DNA from: Xaviernesmea oryzae
GTDB taxonomy: Bacteria > Pseudomonadota > Alphaproteobacteria > Rhizobiales > Rhizobiaceae
Length of the DNA: 64,000 nucleotides
Direction: 5' to 3'
NCBI RefSeq assembly: GCF_900177415.1
Contig: NZ_FXAF01000003.1
Coordinates: forward strand, 310,001 to 374,000
The notes beneath the pieces were generated by a model. The model was not told the DNA's origin and did no database searches. It saw only the letters and a program-made list of their open reading frames with translations. Within the stretch, counting starts at the first letter, position 1. Each line of letters begins with the position of its first letter. Of this stretch, positions 34,728 through 43,012 are shown one piece after another. The translations under genes were made by a program, and so were the position numbers.

Positions 34728-35531
34728 ATGCAGACGACAGAGACCCCCGGCCAGTTGCTGACGGCGATGCGCGCGAAAAACCCGCTCGTCCAGAACATCA
34801 CCAATTTCGTGGCGATGAACATCGCGGCGAACGTGATGCTTGCGGCCGGTGCCTCCCCCGCCATGGTGCATACGAGGGAAGAAGCTGGAGAATTTGCCCG
34901 CATCGCCGCGGCACTCACGATCAATATCGGCACGCTTTCGCCGGATTTCCTGGCCGGCATGAAGGAGGCGGCGATCGCCGCGACGGAGGCCCGCAGGCCC
35001 TGGGTGCTCGATCCGGTCGCGCATTTCGCCACCGGCTATCGGCGCGCGGCCGCCGCCGAGCTCATGGAGTTGAAGCCGACCATCGTTCGCGGCAATGCCT
35101 CGGAAATCATCGCGCTCGCCGGAAGCCGGTCGAGCGGCCGTGGCGTCGACAGCGGCGATCCCACCTATGCCGCGGAAGGTGCGGCGGTCGCGCTCGCTCA
35201 GCAGAACGGCTCGATCGTCGCCGTCACCGGTGAAGTGGATTTCGTCACCGACGGTCGCCGTTCGGTGCGGATCATGGGCGGGTCGGCCCTGATGCCGCGC
35301 GTCACCGCACTCGGCTGCTCGCTCACCTGCGTCACCGGCGCCTTCGCCGCGACGGCTCCGGACAGACCCTTCGAGGCAACGGTCGCGGCACTCGCCATGT
35401 TCGCCGTCGCCGGTGAAGAGGCAGCACTCGCCGCCGCCGGCCCTGGCTCCTTCTCCCCCCTCTTCCTCGATCACCTCGCGGCGCTGACCGGCGAGGCGCT
35501 CGACGCCAAGGCAAGGATCGTCGCCGCATGA
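34728..35531 (+). CDS. thiM: Hydroxyethylthiazole kinase
   Basis: A 267-residue thiazole-salvage kinase of the normal length. It phosphorylates 4-methyl-5-(2-hydroxyethyl)thiazole. Family features: VQNITNFVAMNIAANVMLAAGASPAM at the N-terminus (given as residues 21-46), VLDPVAHFATGYR, RGNASEIIALAG and the C-terminal catalytic LGCSLTCVTGAF, where the GC(S/T) region phosphate-binds. It is first in thiMED, behind a TPP riboswitch, and overlaps thiE by four bases. Confidence 0.95.
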   Translation: MQTTETPGQLLTAMRAKNPLVQNITNFVAMNIAANVMLAAGASPAMVHTREEAGEFARIAAALTINIGTLSPDFLAGMKEAAIAATEARRPWVLDPVAHFATGYRRAAAAELMELKPTIVRGNASEIIALAGSRSSGRGVDSGDPTYAAEGAAVALAQQNGSIVAVTGEVDFVTDGRRSVRIMGGSALMPRVTALGCSLTCVTGAFAATAPDRPFEATVAALAMFAVAGEEAALAAAGPGSFSPLFLDHLAALTGEALDAKARIVAA

Positions 35532-36163
35532 AGATTTTCGATCTTTCCGTCTACCTCGTCCTCGATCCCGATCTCTGCCGCAAAATCGGCATGGCGGAGA
35601 CCGCCAGGCTCGCCGTCGAAGGCGGCGCGACCATCGTGCAGCTCCGCGACAAGCATGCGGATACGACGCAAATGATCGAGACCGGCCGTGCCCTCAAGGC
35701 GGTGCTCTCGGGCACCGGCGTGCCGCTGATCGTCAACGACGATGTGGATGCGGCGATTGCCATCGGCGCCGAAGGCGTGCATGTCGGCCAGAGCGACATG
35801 GTCGTCGCGGCGGCACGACAGCGTATCGGCCGGGATATGATCCTCGGCCTGTCCGTCGAGACGGAGGAACTGGCCAGGCGGGTGGACCCGTCTGTGGTCG
35901 ATTATGTCGGCATCGGCCCGGTCTTCGCCACCGCCACCAAGCCGGATCACAAGCAGCCGATCGGCTTCGACGGCCTCGCCCGCATAGTCGCGGCAGCCCC
36001 CGTGCCGGCCGTGGCGATCGGCGGCGTCAAGGCGGAACATGCCGGCCCGGCGCTCGCCGCGGGTGCCAAAGGCATCGCGGTCGTTTCCGCGATTTGCGGT
36101 CAGCCGGACCCGAGCGCCGCCGCACGCAGAATAGCCGGTGGAATCGAAAAGGCCCGCGCATGA
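35528..36163 (+). CDS. thiE: Thiamine-phosphate synthase
   Basis: A 211-residue TIM-barrel enzyme that joins hydroxymethylpyrimidine diphosphate and thiazole phosphate to thiamine phosphate. Signature residues: VQLRDKHADT, NDDVDAAIAIGAEGVHVGQSD, GLSVETEE and YVGIGPVFATATK. ATGA overlaps on both sides show that thiM, thiE and thiD are translationally coupled. Confidence 0.95.
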   Translation: MKIFDLSVYLVLDPDLCRKIGMAETARLAVEGGATIVQLRDKHADTTQMIETGRALKAVLSGTGVPLIVNDDVDAAIAIGAEGVHVGQSDMVVAAARQRIGRDMILGLSVETEELARRVDPSVVDYVGIGPVFATATKPDHKQPIGFDGLARIVAAAPVPAVAIGGVKAEHAGPALAAGAKGIAVVSAICGQPDPSAAARRIAGGIEKARA

Positions 36164-36960
36164 TCAGGAACGTCCTCTCCATCGCGGGTTCCGATCCCTC
36201 CGGCGGCGCCGGCATCCAGGCGGATTTGAAAACCTTTTCGGCACGCGGCACTTATGGGATGGCGGTGCTGACGGCGCTGACCGCCCAGAATACCCAGGGC
36301 GTCACAGGCGTGCATGCCGTACCGGCCAACTTCGTGGCGGAGCAGATCCGCACGATCTTCGCGGACGTGCGCGTCGATGCGGTGAAGATCGGCATGATCG
36401 CCAATGCCGAGATCGCCGAAACGATCGCCGACGTCCTGTACCCGTATCACGATACCCTGCCGATCGTGCTCGATCCGGTGATGATCGCCAAGGGCGGCTC
36501 GCCGCTGCTTGCCTCCGACGCCGTGGATGCGGTCACCCATCGCCTGATGCCGATCGCTGCCGTTGTCACTCCCAACCTGCCGGAAGCCTCGGCCTTGCTG
36601 AACGAGCCGGCCGTCACGACCCGCGAAGCCATGGCAAGCCAAGCGGAGCGTCTGCGCAAGCTCGGCCCAAGGGCGGTGCTGGTGAAGGGCGGCCACCTGG
36701 AAAGCACAGACAGCCCGGACGTGCTGGCCGAGGCGACCGGTCTCCACTGGTTCGAGGGCAAGCGCACGGCGACCAGGAACACCCATGGCACGGGCTGCAC
36801 GCTTTCCAGCGCCATTGCAGCCGAGCTCGCCAAGGGTGCCTCGCCGGTGGAGGCAGTGGCGATCGCCAAAGCCTATCTCGCCGGCGCCATCGCAGCCGCG
36901 GATACGCTCAGCGTCGGTACGGGCCATGGCCCCGTGCAGCATTTTCACGAGTGGTGGTGA
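36160..36960 (+). CDS. thiD: Hydroxymethylpyrimidine/phosphomethylpyrimidine kinase
   Basis: A 266-residue ribokinase-fold enzyme phosphorylating HMP and HMP-P. It shows SIAGSDPSGGAGIQADLKTF at the N-terminus, DPVMIAKGG, TPNLPEA and the C-terminal anion-hole RNTHGTGCTLSSAIAAELA (catalytic Asp replaced as usual by the GTGC loop context). ATG 36160 overlaps the thiE stop. With thiM and thiE it forms a salvage operon; de novo genes thiC, thiO, thiS and thiG are not in this window. Confidence 0.95.
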   Translation: MIRNVLSIAGSDPSGGAGIQADLKTFSARGTYGMAVLTALTAQNTQGVTGVHAVPANFVAEQIRTIFADVRVDAVKIGMIANAEIAETIADVLYPYHDTLPIVLDPVMIAKGGSPLLASDAVDAVTHRLMPIAAVVTPNLPEASALLNEPAVTTREAMASQAERLRKLGPRAVLVKGGHLESTDSPDVLAEATGLHWFEGKRTATRNTHGTGCTLSSAIAAELAKGASPVEAVAIAKAYLAGAIAAADTLSVGTGHGPVQHFHEWW

Positions 36961-36994
36961 GCGAAACTGCTCGCCACCTGACTTGAACGTGTTG

Positions 36995-39900
36995 CTACGC
37001 CTTCTGCGCCGCGATCTTTTCGAAAGCCGCGGCGATCTCTTCGCTGCCATAGGGTTTCTGGAGCAGCACCGCCCCTTCGACCGCCGCCTCGTCCGGGATG
37101 CGGTCGTTGCCGGTCGCAAAAACGACGCCCACGTCGGGAGAAAGTTTTCGCGCTTCCTGCGCGAACTGCCCGCCGGAAATTCCCGGTAATCCGAGGTCGG
37201 TGACCACCACGTCGAAATGCCGCTCTTGCAGAAGCGCGAGCGCTTCCTCGGCCGTGGAGGCCTCCGAAATCTGGTGCCCGAGCTCGGTCAGGAGATCGGC
37301 GGTGCTCATGCGGATGAGGAAATCGTCCTCGACCAGAAGCACGGAATAATGCGGCATCGCCGGCCGCTCGTCCATCGCCGGCATGGACTTGGCCGCCAGT
37401 GTCGCCCTCACCCGGTTGCGATGTTGCTGGTTGTTCAGGACGTGACGGATTTTCCGCGCCAGCGCCTCGCGCGTATAGGGCTTGGAGAGAAGGTCGACGC
37501 CGGGGTCGAGCCGTCCGCCGTGCACGATCGAGTTTTCCGTATACCCTGACGTAAAGAGCACGGCGACGTCCGGCAGCCGCTCGCGCGCATGGCGTGCAAG
37601 CTCGGTGCTTTTCAAAGGTCCCGGCATGACCACGTCGGTGAAGAGCATGTCGATCGGCACGCCGCTTTCGATGACGCTTAGGGCACCTGCGGCATCCTTG
37701 GCCTTCAATACGCCGTAACCCAACTCACCCAGCATCTCGACGACGGTGGCACGCACCTGCTCGTCGTCCTCCGCCACGAGGATGGTCTCGGTACCGCCGG
37801 TCACGGGGCCGAAATCCGCCTCCGTGACCAGATCCTCGCTGCGCTGGATGCGCGGGAAGTATATTTTGACCGTCGTGCCCTGCCCCAGCTCGCTATAGAT
37901 CTTGATATGGCCGCCGGACTGCCTGACGAAACCGTATACCATGGAAAGACCGGTGCCCTTGCCCACGGGTTTCGTCGAGAAGAAGGGTTCGAAGACCTGC
38001 TCCATCACCTCCGGCGTCATGCCGGTGCCGGTGTCGGTCACCGCGAGCATTACATATTGGCCTGCCGGCACCTCTGCATGTCGGCGTACATAATTGTCGT
38101 CCAGGAAGGCGTTGCCGGCTTCGATCGTCAGCTTGCCGCCTCCCTCCATCGCGTCACGGGCATTGATCGCCAGGTTGAGCAGCGCGTTCTCGATCTGCGT
38201 CGGATCGACCAGCACGTTCCACAAGCCTCCGGAGCGGATCGTCTCGATCTCGATATCCTCGCCGAGCGTGCGACGCAGAAGCTCCTCCATGCCGGTCAGA
38301 AAACGGCCGATATTGATGACCTTCGGCTCGAGCGGCTGGCGGCGGCTGAACGCGAGCAGCTGGCTGGCGAGCTTGGAGCCGCGCTGCACGCCGGCAAGCG
38401 CATTCTCGATCCTGCGCCGGACGCGCTGATCCTCGCCGACATCGCCCGCGAGCAGCTGGAGGTTGCCGGAGATGACCTGCAGCAGGTTGTTGAAGTCATG
38501 TGCCACGCCGCCGGTGAGCTGCCCGAGCGCTTCCATCTTCTGCGAGTGCCGCAGGGCTTCTTCCGCCTTCATGCGCTCGGCGATTTCCGTCACCACACGC
38601 TGCTCGAGATCGGTATTCAGCACCTGAAGCGCCTCTTCCGCCCGGCGGCGCTCGGCGATTTCCCGCTCCGCTTCCCGGAAGAGCCGTGCGTTATCGATCG
38701 CGATCGCCACCTGACCGGCGGCGCCCACCACCAGCCGCTCGTGCTCCTCGCGGAACTGGCCGGGCTGAGCATGGCCGAAGAACAAGCCTCCAATCACCTC
38801 GCCGGATCGGGAAACGACTGGCACCGCGAGATAGCTGCGCACCGGCAGATGCCCCTTCGGCATGCCGTGATAAGGGGCGTTCCTGCCGTAGCGCGGGTCG
38901 CTCAGGATATCGTCCGAGCGGATGACGCCTTCGCCTTTAAAGGTCGGCGCGAAGACGGCCGTATTGCGCGGCATGGGGAAATTCTCGAAGGCGGAGCGCG
39001 GCCTGCCGGAAAGCGAATAGAGCATATAGCTCTCGCCTCGCTCGTCATGGACGTTGTAGAAGAAGGCTCCGAATTGTGCGCCCGTCAGCTCGACGCCCGC
39101 ATCGGTGGTCATCTGCACCACTTTTTCGAGGTCGAGCTCGGCAGAGAGATCGGCACCGAGCCTGTTGAGCACTTCGAGATGCCGCGTCTCCTTTCGCAGC
39201 GCGGTCTCCGCCCGCTTTTGGTCGGTAACGTCATTGCCCTGGATGAAGATGCCGGTGGTCCGGCGGTTGTCGTCGAGGATGGGTTGGAAGACGAAATCGA
39301 CAAAACGCTCTTCCGGCGGCCGGCCCGAATGGCGTGCCAGCGTCACCGATCTCGCCTTCCCGACATGAGGGAGGCCGCTTTTGCGTACCTCATCCAGCAG
39401 ATCCGGAAATTCCTGATCGACCACTTCCGGCAACGCCTCGCGAATCGGTCTGCCGAGAAGTTCACGCTTTCCGACCAGCCGCATATAGGCGGCATTGGCC
39501 ATTTCGAAAACGTGGCCCGGCCCCGACACCATCGCCATGAAGCCCGGCGTCTGCTCGAACATCTGCTTCAGCCGCTCCTGTTCGCCGAGCAACCGGCGTT
39601 CCGCGCGGACCTTGGCAGTCGTCTCGACCACCACCGCCATGACGCCGAAGGGCCTGCCGCTCTCGTTGTAGATCGGGGAATAATCGAGATTCATCCAGAC
39701 CTGCTCGGGAACGCCGGAGCGATGCAGCGTCAGCTCCTGATCCTTGTAGGCGAGCGTTCCGCCAGCCAGGCCGACTTTCATCACATTGTCGTTGAAATCG
39801 GCGACCTCCGGCCAGCCTTCTCGCACTTTCGAACCGAGCAGATCCGGGTGCCGTCCTCCCGCAAAGGAGGAATAGGCGTCGTTGTAGATCATCACGCCGT

Positions 39901-40087
39901 CGTCGTTCCAGAGCGTCACGATCGGCACGGGAGACTGAAGAATGAGATTGACGACGGTCTTCAGGCTTTGCGGCCAGTCGCCGATCGGACCGAGGGTGGT
40001 CGCTGCCCAATCGAAAGCCGCGATAAGATGTGCCATTTCGCCGTTATGGGAGAGAAAGACAGTCTCGGCAGTCGCATAGTTCATCAT
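36995..40087 (-). CDS. Hybrid sensor histidine kinase with PAS, GAF and two receiver domains
   Basis: A 1030-residue cytoplasmic protein without membrane helices. Domains in order: PAS at about 25-155 and 165-295, GAF at 305-470, coiled linker, dimerisation/phosphoacceptor region with His530 in GGVAHDFNNLLQ, ATPase domain with NLAINARDAM and GTGLSMV (640-745), receiver 1 with Asp818 (LFTDVVMP) and receiver 2 with Asp964 (VVTDLGLP). It therefore has an internal phosphorelay option but no output domain. The start is uncertain: ATG 40087 or 40084 has only a weak ribosome-binding site. It resembles PAS-GAF kinases sensing redox, light or small ligands; no partner regulator is adjacent. Confidence 0.88.
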   Translation of the reverse strand: MMNYATAETVFLSHNGEMAHLIAAFDWAATTLGPIGDWPQSLKTVVNLILQSPVPIVTLWNDDGVMIYNDAYSSFAGGRHPDLLGSKVREGWPEVADFNDNVMKVGLAGGTLAYKDQELTLHRSGVPEQVWMNLDYSPIYNESGRPFGVMAVVVETTAKVRAERRLLGEQERLKQMFEQTPGFMAMVSGPGHVFEMANAAYMRLVGKRELLGRPIREALPEVVDQEFPDLLDEVRKSGLPHVGKARSVTLARHSGRPPEERFVDFVFQPILDDNRRTTGIFIQGNDVTDQKRAETALRKETRHLEVLNRLGADLSAELDLEKVVQMTTDAGVELTGAQFGAFFYNVHDERGESYMLYSLSGRPRSAFENFPMPRNTAVFAPTFKGEGVIRSDDILSDPRYGRNAPYHGMPKGHLPVRSYLAVPVVSRSGEVIGGLFFGHAQPGQFREEHERLVVGAAGQVAIAIDNARLFREAEREIAERRRAEEALQVLNTDLEQRVVTEIAERMKAEEALRHSQKMEALGQLTGGVAHDFNNLLQVISGNLQLLAGDVGEDQRVRRRIENALAGVQRGSKLASQLLAFSRRQPLEPKVINIGRFLTGMEELLRRTLGEDIEIETIRSGGLWNVLVDPTQIENALLNLAINARDAMEGGGKLTIEAGNAFLDDNYVRRHAEVPAGQYVMLAVTDTGTGMTPEVMEQVFEPFFSTKPVGKGTGLSMVYGFVRQSGGHIKIYSELGQGTTVKIYFPRIQRSEDLVTEADFGPVTGGTETILVAEDDEQVRATVVEMLGELGYGVLKAKDAAGALSVIESGVPIDMLFTDVVMPGPLKSTELARHARERLPDVAVLFTSGYTENSIVHGGRLDPGVDLLSKPYTREALARKIRHVLNNQQHRNRVRATLAAKSMPAMDERPAMPHYSVLLVEDDFLIRMSTADLLTELGHQISEASTAEEALALLQERHFDVVVTDLGLPGISGGQFAQEARKLSPDVGVVFATGNDRIPDEAAVEGAVLLQKPYGSEEIAAAFEKIAAQKA

Positions 40088-40247
40088 TGGGCTTTCGACG
40101 ACGATAAGCTCATAACCCTGCCGTCCTACATGCGAACGATCACCTGAGCAGCCTTTTAGACAATGGTCAGTTAGGACACTGCCACAAAAAAGCCACGGGT
40201 TCTCCCGTCGATTTTTGGCTGTGGAGCAATTTTTCGCCAGCTTCTCC

Positions 40248-40760
40248 TCAAAGCCACGAAGCCGGTGTCCTCGGCAAGCGGCCCTCCGGATCGGTGACGG
40301 TAAGCTTTGGTTCCCCCTCTCCATTCCAGCGCCAGAGCGCCACGCAGGTCCCGCCGGGCGACATGAAGGAAGGATAGATGACGCCATCGAAATCCCGACC
40401 GAGCAGTCTCTCCCGCAACGCATGGGTCGCCGGCGCTCTTCCGGCATCGAGATCGGCCCGCCATTCGCAGCGATGGATATTCTCATCCGTGCCGAGCTCC
40501 GCGAGCACATTCGCATCCGTCAGGTCCGCCAGGCGGGCGCTTTCGAGCCGGAGCTCGGCGATCAGTGCGGGATGCTGCACGAAACCCTGATTATATTCCG
40601 CCCAGGCGGTGGAGAGCTCCCGGGCAGCATAGACGGTCGGGGTCCCGGCCGGATTCCAGCGGCCGCCGAAACGTGCCGCGCCGTCGCCGGAAAGCGGCAT
40701 ATGCGCCCAGCGCGGTACATAGGCTCGCCAGAGGACCAGCGTCTCCCCGGATTCAGGCAT
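40248..40760 (-). CDS. RES-domain toxin (NAD+ phosphorylase type)
   Basis: A 170-residue RES protein. Characteristic residues are the Arg in LWRAYVPRW, GGRWNPAGTPTVYAARELSTAWAE with the second Arg/Tyr/Glu set, and a later conserved region NVLAELGTDE plus the C-terminal GDFDGVIYPS-like RDFDGVIYPSFMSPGG. RES toxins degrade cellular NAD+ unless bound by an Xre antitoxin. The start overlaps the antitoxin stop by eight bases, the standard arrangement. Start ATG 40760 chosen on that overlap. Confidence 0.9.
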   Translation of the reverse strand: MPESGETLVLWRAYVPRWAHMPLSGDGAARFGGRWNPAGTPTVYAARELSTAWAEYNQGFVQHPALIAELRLESARLADLTDANVLAELGTDENIHRCEWRADLDAGRAPATHALRERLLGRDFDGVIYPSFMSPGGTCVALWRWNGEGEPKLTVTDPEGRLPRTPASWL

Positions 40761-41124
40761 AGACGCCGGAACGCACTGCCTCGAGATAGGCGAGCACCTT
40801 ATCCGCCTTGCCTTCGCCGACGAGATCGTAAGCCGTCTTGCCGGCCCAGCCGGGGATCGGCTGGTGCTTGAACCAGATCGCCGCGCGGTTTTCATTGCCG
40901 GCCATCTCGCTTGCCATGGCAAGGATGCGCACCACGGGGCTCAGTGCGGCATCCACCTTGCGAGCGCCGCTCCTGGCCGTCAGCGTGTTGCGGGCGACGC
41001 CGATCAGCTTCGCGAGCTCGGCTTGCGTGACCCCGAGAAGCTCGCAAACCCGTCGCGCGGACAGGAAGGAAGATTGCGGCTCGCCGAAGAATGACGCGCC
41101 CATTTCAAAAGCATGTGCAGCCAT
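40753..41124 (-). CDS. Xre/ParS-type antitoxin with DUF2384-like C-terminus
   Basis: A 123-residue antitoxin. It has a helix-turn-helix region (LGVTQAELAKLIGVARNTLT) and the C-terminal MbcA/ParS-Xre pattern LSPVVRILAMASEMAGNENRAAIWFKHQPIPGWAGKTAYDLV, here residues about 61-101, which blocks the RES toxin active site. It precedes and overlaps the RES gene. A promoter with a dyad across it lies 40 bases upstream, consistent with self-repression. Confidence 0.92.
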   Translation of the reverse strand: MAAHAFEMGASFFGEPQSSFLSARRVCELLGVTQAELAKLIGVARNTLTARSGARKVDAALSPVVRILAMASEMAGNENRAAIWFKHQPIPGWAGKTAYDLVGEGKADKVLAYLEAVRSGVYA

Positions 41125-41162
41125 TGGACCGATCCTGATCTTTCTTTGGCAGATTTGTGCTT

Positions 41163-41191
41163 AATATGAGCGCAAGCCCGGCTCATTTCAA
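41163..41191 (-). promoter_or_regulatory. Promoter with overlapping dyad operator of the RES-Xre operon
   Basis: On the minus strand TTGAAA (41191-41186) and CATATT (41168-41163) are 17 bases apart. The inverted repeat ATGAGC-N9-GCTCAT (41166-41186) touches the -35 box, fills the spacer and reaches the -10 box. Binding there by the Xre antitoxin would block RNA polymerase. Confidence 0.6.
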
Positions 41192-41198
41192 GTCAAAC

Positions 41199-41843
41199 CT
41201 AGTCATCACCCTCTTCGAGCTCCGGCTCGATGAAATCGTCCGGCGGCAGGTTGCGGCTCAGCAATCCGGCATCTTCCAGCATTTCAGCGTCCGGCAGATC
41301 GCGAAGCGTGTCGAAACCGAAAGCCGAGAGGAAGGCCGGCGTTGTGACATAGGTATAGGGCGCGCCGGGCGTGGGGCTGCGCGGACCGGAGGCCAGGAAA
41401 CCGAGCTGCCTCAGAATTGCGATCGTATCGCGGCTTACCTCGCGGCCAAAGATCTTGGACAGTTCGGCGCGCGTCACCGGCTGAAGGTAACCGACGGTCA
41501 TCAGCACCAGCGCCTGGTGCTGCGTGAGGTCGGCAGGCGGAGCGTTGGCAGCACCCGATGCATGGATCACATCGGCAAAATCCGGCCGCGTTCGATGCTG
41601 CCAGCCGCCGGCGACCGAAACAAGCTCATAAGGCCGGTCACGCAGCGCCTCGCGAATATCCTCGATGATGGTCTCGATATCGCAGTCCTGGCCGACGACG
41701 CGTTCCAGCATCCTGCGTGAAACCGGTTCGGCGGAGGCGAAGATCACAGCCTCCACTCGCGCCGTCCATTCGCGTTGGCGTTCCCCGGGCGGAAGATGCA
41801 CAAGTTCTCTGTCGATGGTATTCGGCCGCGCCCGCTTCGCCAT
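41199..41843 (-). CDS. ScpB-like protein paired with DUF1403 (accessory ScpB paralogue)
   Basis: A 214-residue protein resembling ScpB, the winged-helix kleisin-associated subunit of SMC-ScpAB chromosome condensation: ARVEAVIFASAEPVSRRML, then LTQHQALVLMTVGYLQPVTRAELSKIFGREVSRDTIAILRQLGFL (two tandem winged helices; positions about 110-155) and TPGAPYTYVTTPAFLSAFGF. It lacks a neighbouring scpA or smc and instead follows a DUF1403 gene after two bases. A chromosomal scpAB copy probably exists elsewhere, so this is likely an accessory paralogue with a separate task. Confidence 0.85.
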   Translation of the reverse strand: MAKRARPNTIDRELVHLPPGERQREWTARVEAVIFASAEPVSRRMLERVVGQDCDIETIIEDIREALRDRPYELVSVAGGWQHRTRPDFADVIHASGAANAPPADLTQHQALVLMTVGYLQPVTRAELSKIFGREVSRDTIAILRQLGFLASGPRSPTPGAPYTYVTTPAFLSAFGFDTLRDLPDAEMLEDAGLLSRNLPPDDFIEPELEEGDD

Positions 41844-41845
41844 GG

Positions 41846-42796
41846 TCAGAGCCCGTAGATGCGGAAGGTGGGGCGGCCGGAAAGCTCACGAACAGCATCC
41901 AGCTGTTGCAGCCTCTCGAAGAGACGCCTTGATGCGAAACGGGAAAGCCTTGCCGTCTGCAGCGTGCCGGAAACGGCGTCTTCGGACAGCAGCAGCCGGA
42001 TCGCATCGCCCGCCCCTTTCGCGCGCAGCTTCGGCGTGACGACGGCAAGCCGCTCGGCGCGCCGGGCGATGTCTGCGGCCAGCCGAGAGGCTTCGGCCGC
42101 AGCCTGGACCAAGGCCAGGCAGACCGCGCGGTCGAACTCTTCCTCACCGGGGCGGATGCGGCCGCGGTTGGCCTCGCTGCGGAACGCGGGGGAGAAGCGC
42201 TGGCTCATCATCAGCGGAACCGGGACGGGCCAGCGCAGCTTGTCCGCCAGCAGCAGATCGGCGAGCCACCAGCCGAGCATTTCCGCATCGGCGCGGACTG
42301 AAACCGTCCTTGCGATAACCCCGGCGGCAGCCAAAGGTGCCGCCGCTCCGCCAAGGCGCAGGTCGTCGAAAGTGTCGGGAAGCGAAGCCAGGGCGTCGTC
42401 CCAGCGGATGCCGAGAAGGTCGGCGACCGCCTCGAGGCTTTTGACATCGAGTGCTGTCGAACGTGAGGCAAGCCGCTTCCAGGCGGAGAGGATCTGACCG
42501 GAAGGTCCGGGATCGTCGCCCGGCCTGCGCAAAAGCCAGGCATCACGCAGCGCGGTTTCGTCTTCGATGCGCCCGGCCAGCCGCACGGCTGCCATGGCGC
42601 ATTTGAGCGCCAGGCGCTGTCGCCAGACGCCGAGCCATTCCGGCTCGGTTCGAACGATTTGATCAAGCGGATAAAGCGCCCCACCCGCCATGAAGGCGGC
42701 ATCCACTATAGTCCCCGCAAAGACGGACGGCGAGGCCCAGCGCGGCGCCGCAAGAGGCGGACAGGACGATCGCAACGATGCTGTGTCGGGAATCAT
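41846..42796 (-). CDS. DUF1403 family protein
   Basis: A 316-residue protein recognised as the rhizobial DUF1403 type, always short of a defined function as far as I know. It is Ala/Leu/Arg-rich and helical, without membrane helix or signal peptide; features are DAAFMAGGALYPLDQIVR near residue 34, WRQRLALKCAMAAVRLAGR and a C-terminal SRFASRRLFERLQQLDAVRELSGRPTFRIYGL with a winged-helix-like or ParB-like look (about 285-316). Tight coupling with the ScpB paralogue suggests that the two act together on DNA or chromosome structure. Confidence 0.75.
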   Translation of the reverse strand: MIPDTASLRSSCPPLAAPRWASPSVFAGTIVDAAFMAGGALYPLDQIVRTEPEWLGVWRQRLALKCAMAAVRLAGRIEDETALRDAWLLRRPGDDPGPSGQILSAWKRLASRSTALDVKSLEAVADLLGIRWDDALASLPDTFDDLRLGGAAAPLAAAGVIARTVSVRADAEMLGWWLADLLLADKLRWPVPVPLMMSQRFSPAFRSEANRGRIRPGEEEFDRAVCLALVQAAAEASRLAADIARRAERLAVVTPKLRAKGAGDAIRLLLSEDAVSGTLQTARLSRFASRRLFERLQQLDAVRELSGRPTFRIYGL

Positions 42797-43012
42797 GCGT
42801 CGACCTTAGACCCAGTGTGCGTTTCCAGCTATGGCATTCACCCAAAACCGCACGCCTCACCCGCATTCTGCACCGCTTTTGCAGCACGGCTCGCTGCATT
42901 GGCGATGGGTCCTCGGTTCTGCCGCAGTCCTTCCGATCAATAGGAGTTGAGTTTTGCGGATCGCTCGGCCGCCCTACATAGGGTTTCCGGCAGAGCCAAG
43001 GAGGATTTTGGT

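Noticed and set aside
37907..40147. 746-codon plus-strand frame opposite the histidine kinase
   Set aside because: Antisense of a well-defined multidomain kinase; composition is that of GC-rich mirror frames.
40164..40247. Possible small gene between the histidine kinase and RES genes
   Set aside because: Only 160 bases without a start preceded by a ribosome-binding site; more likely promoter of the kinase.
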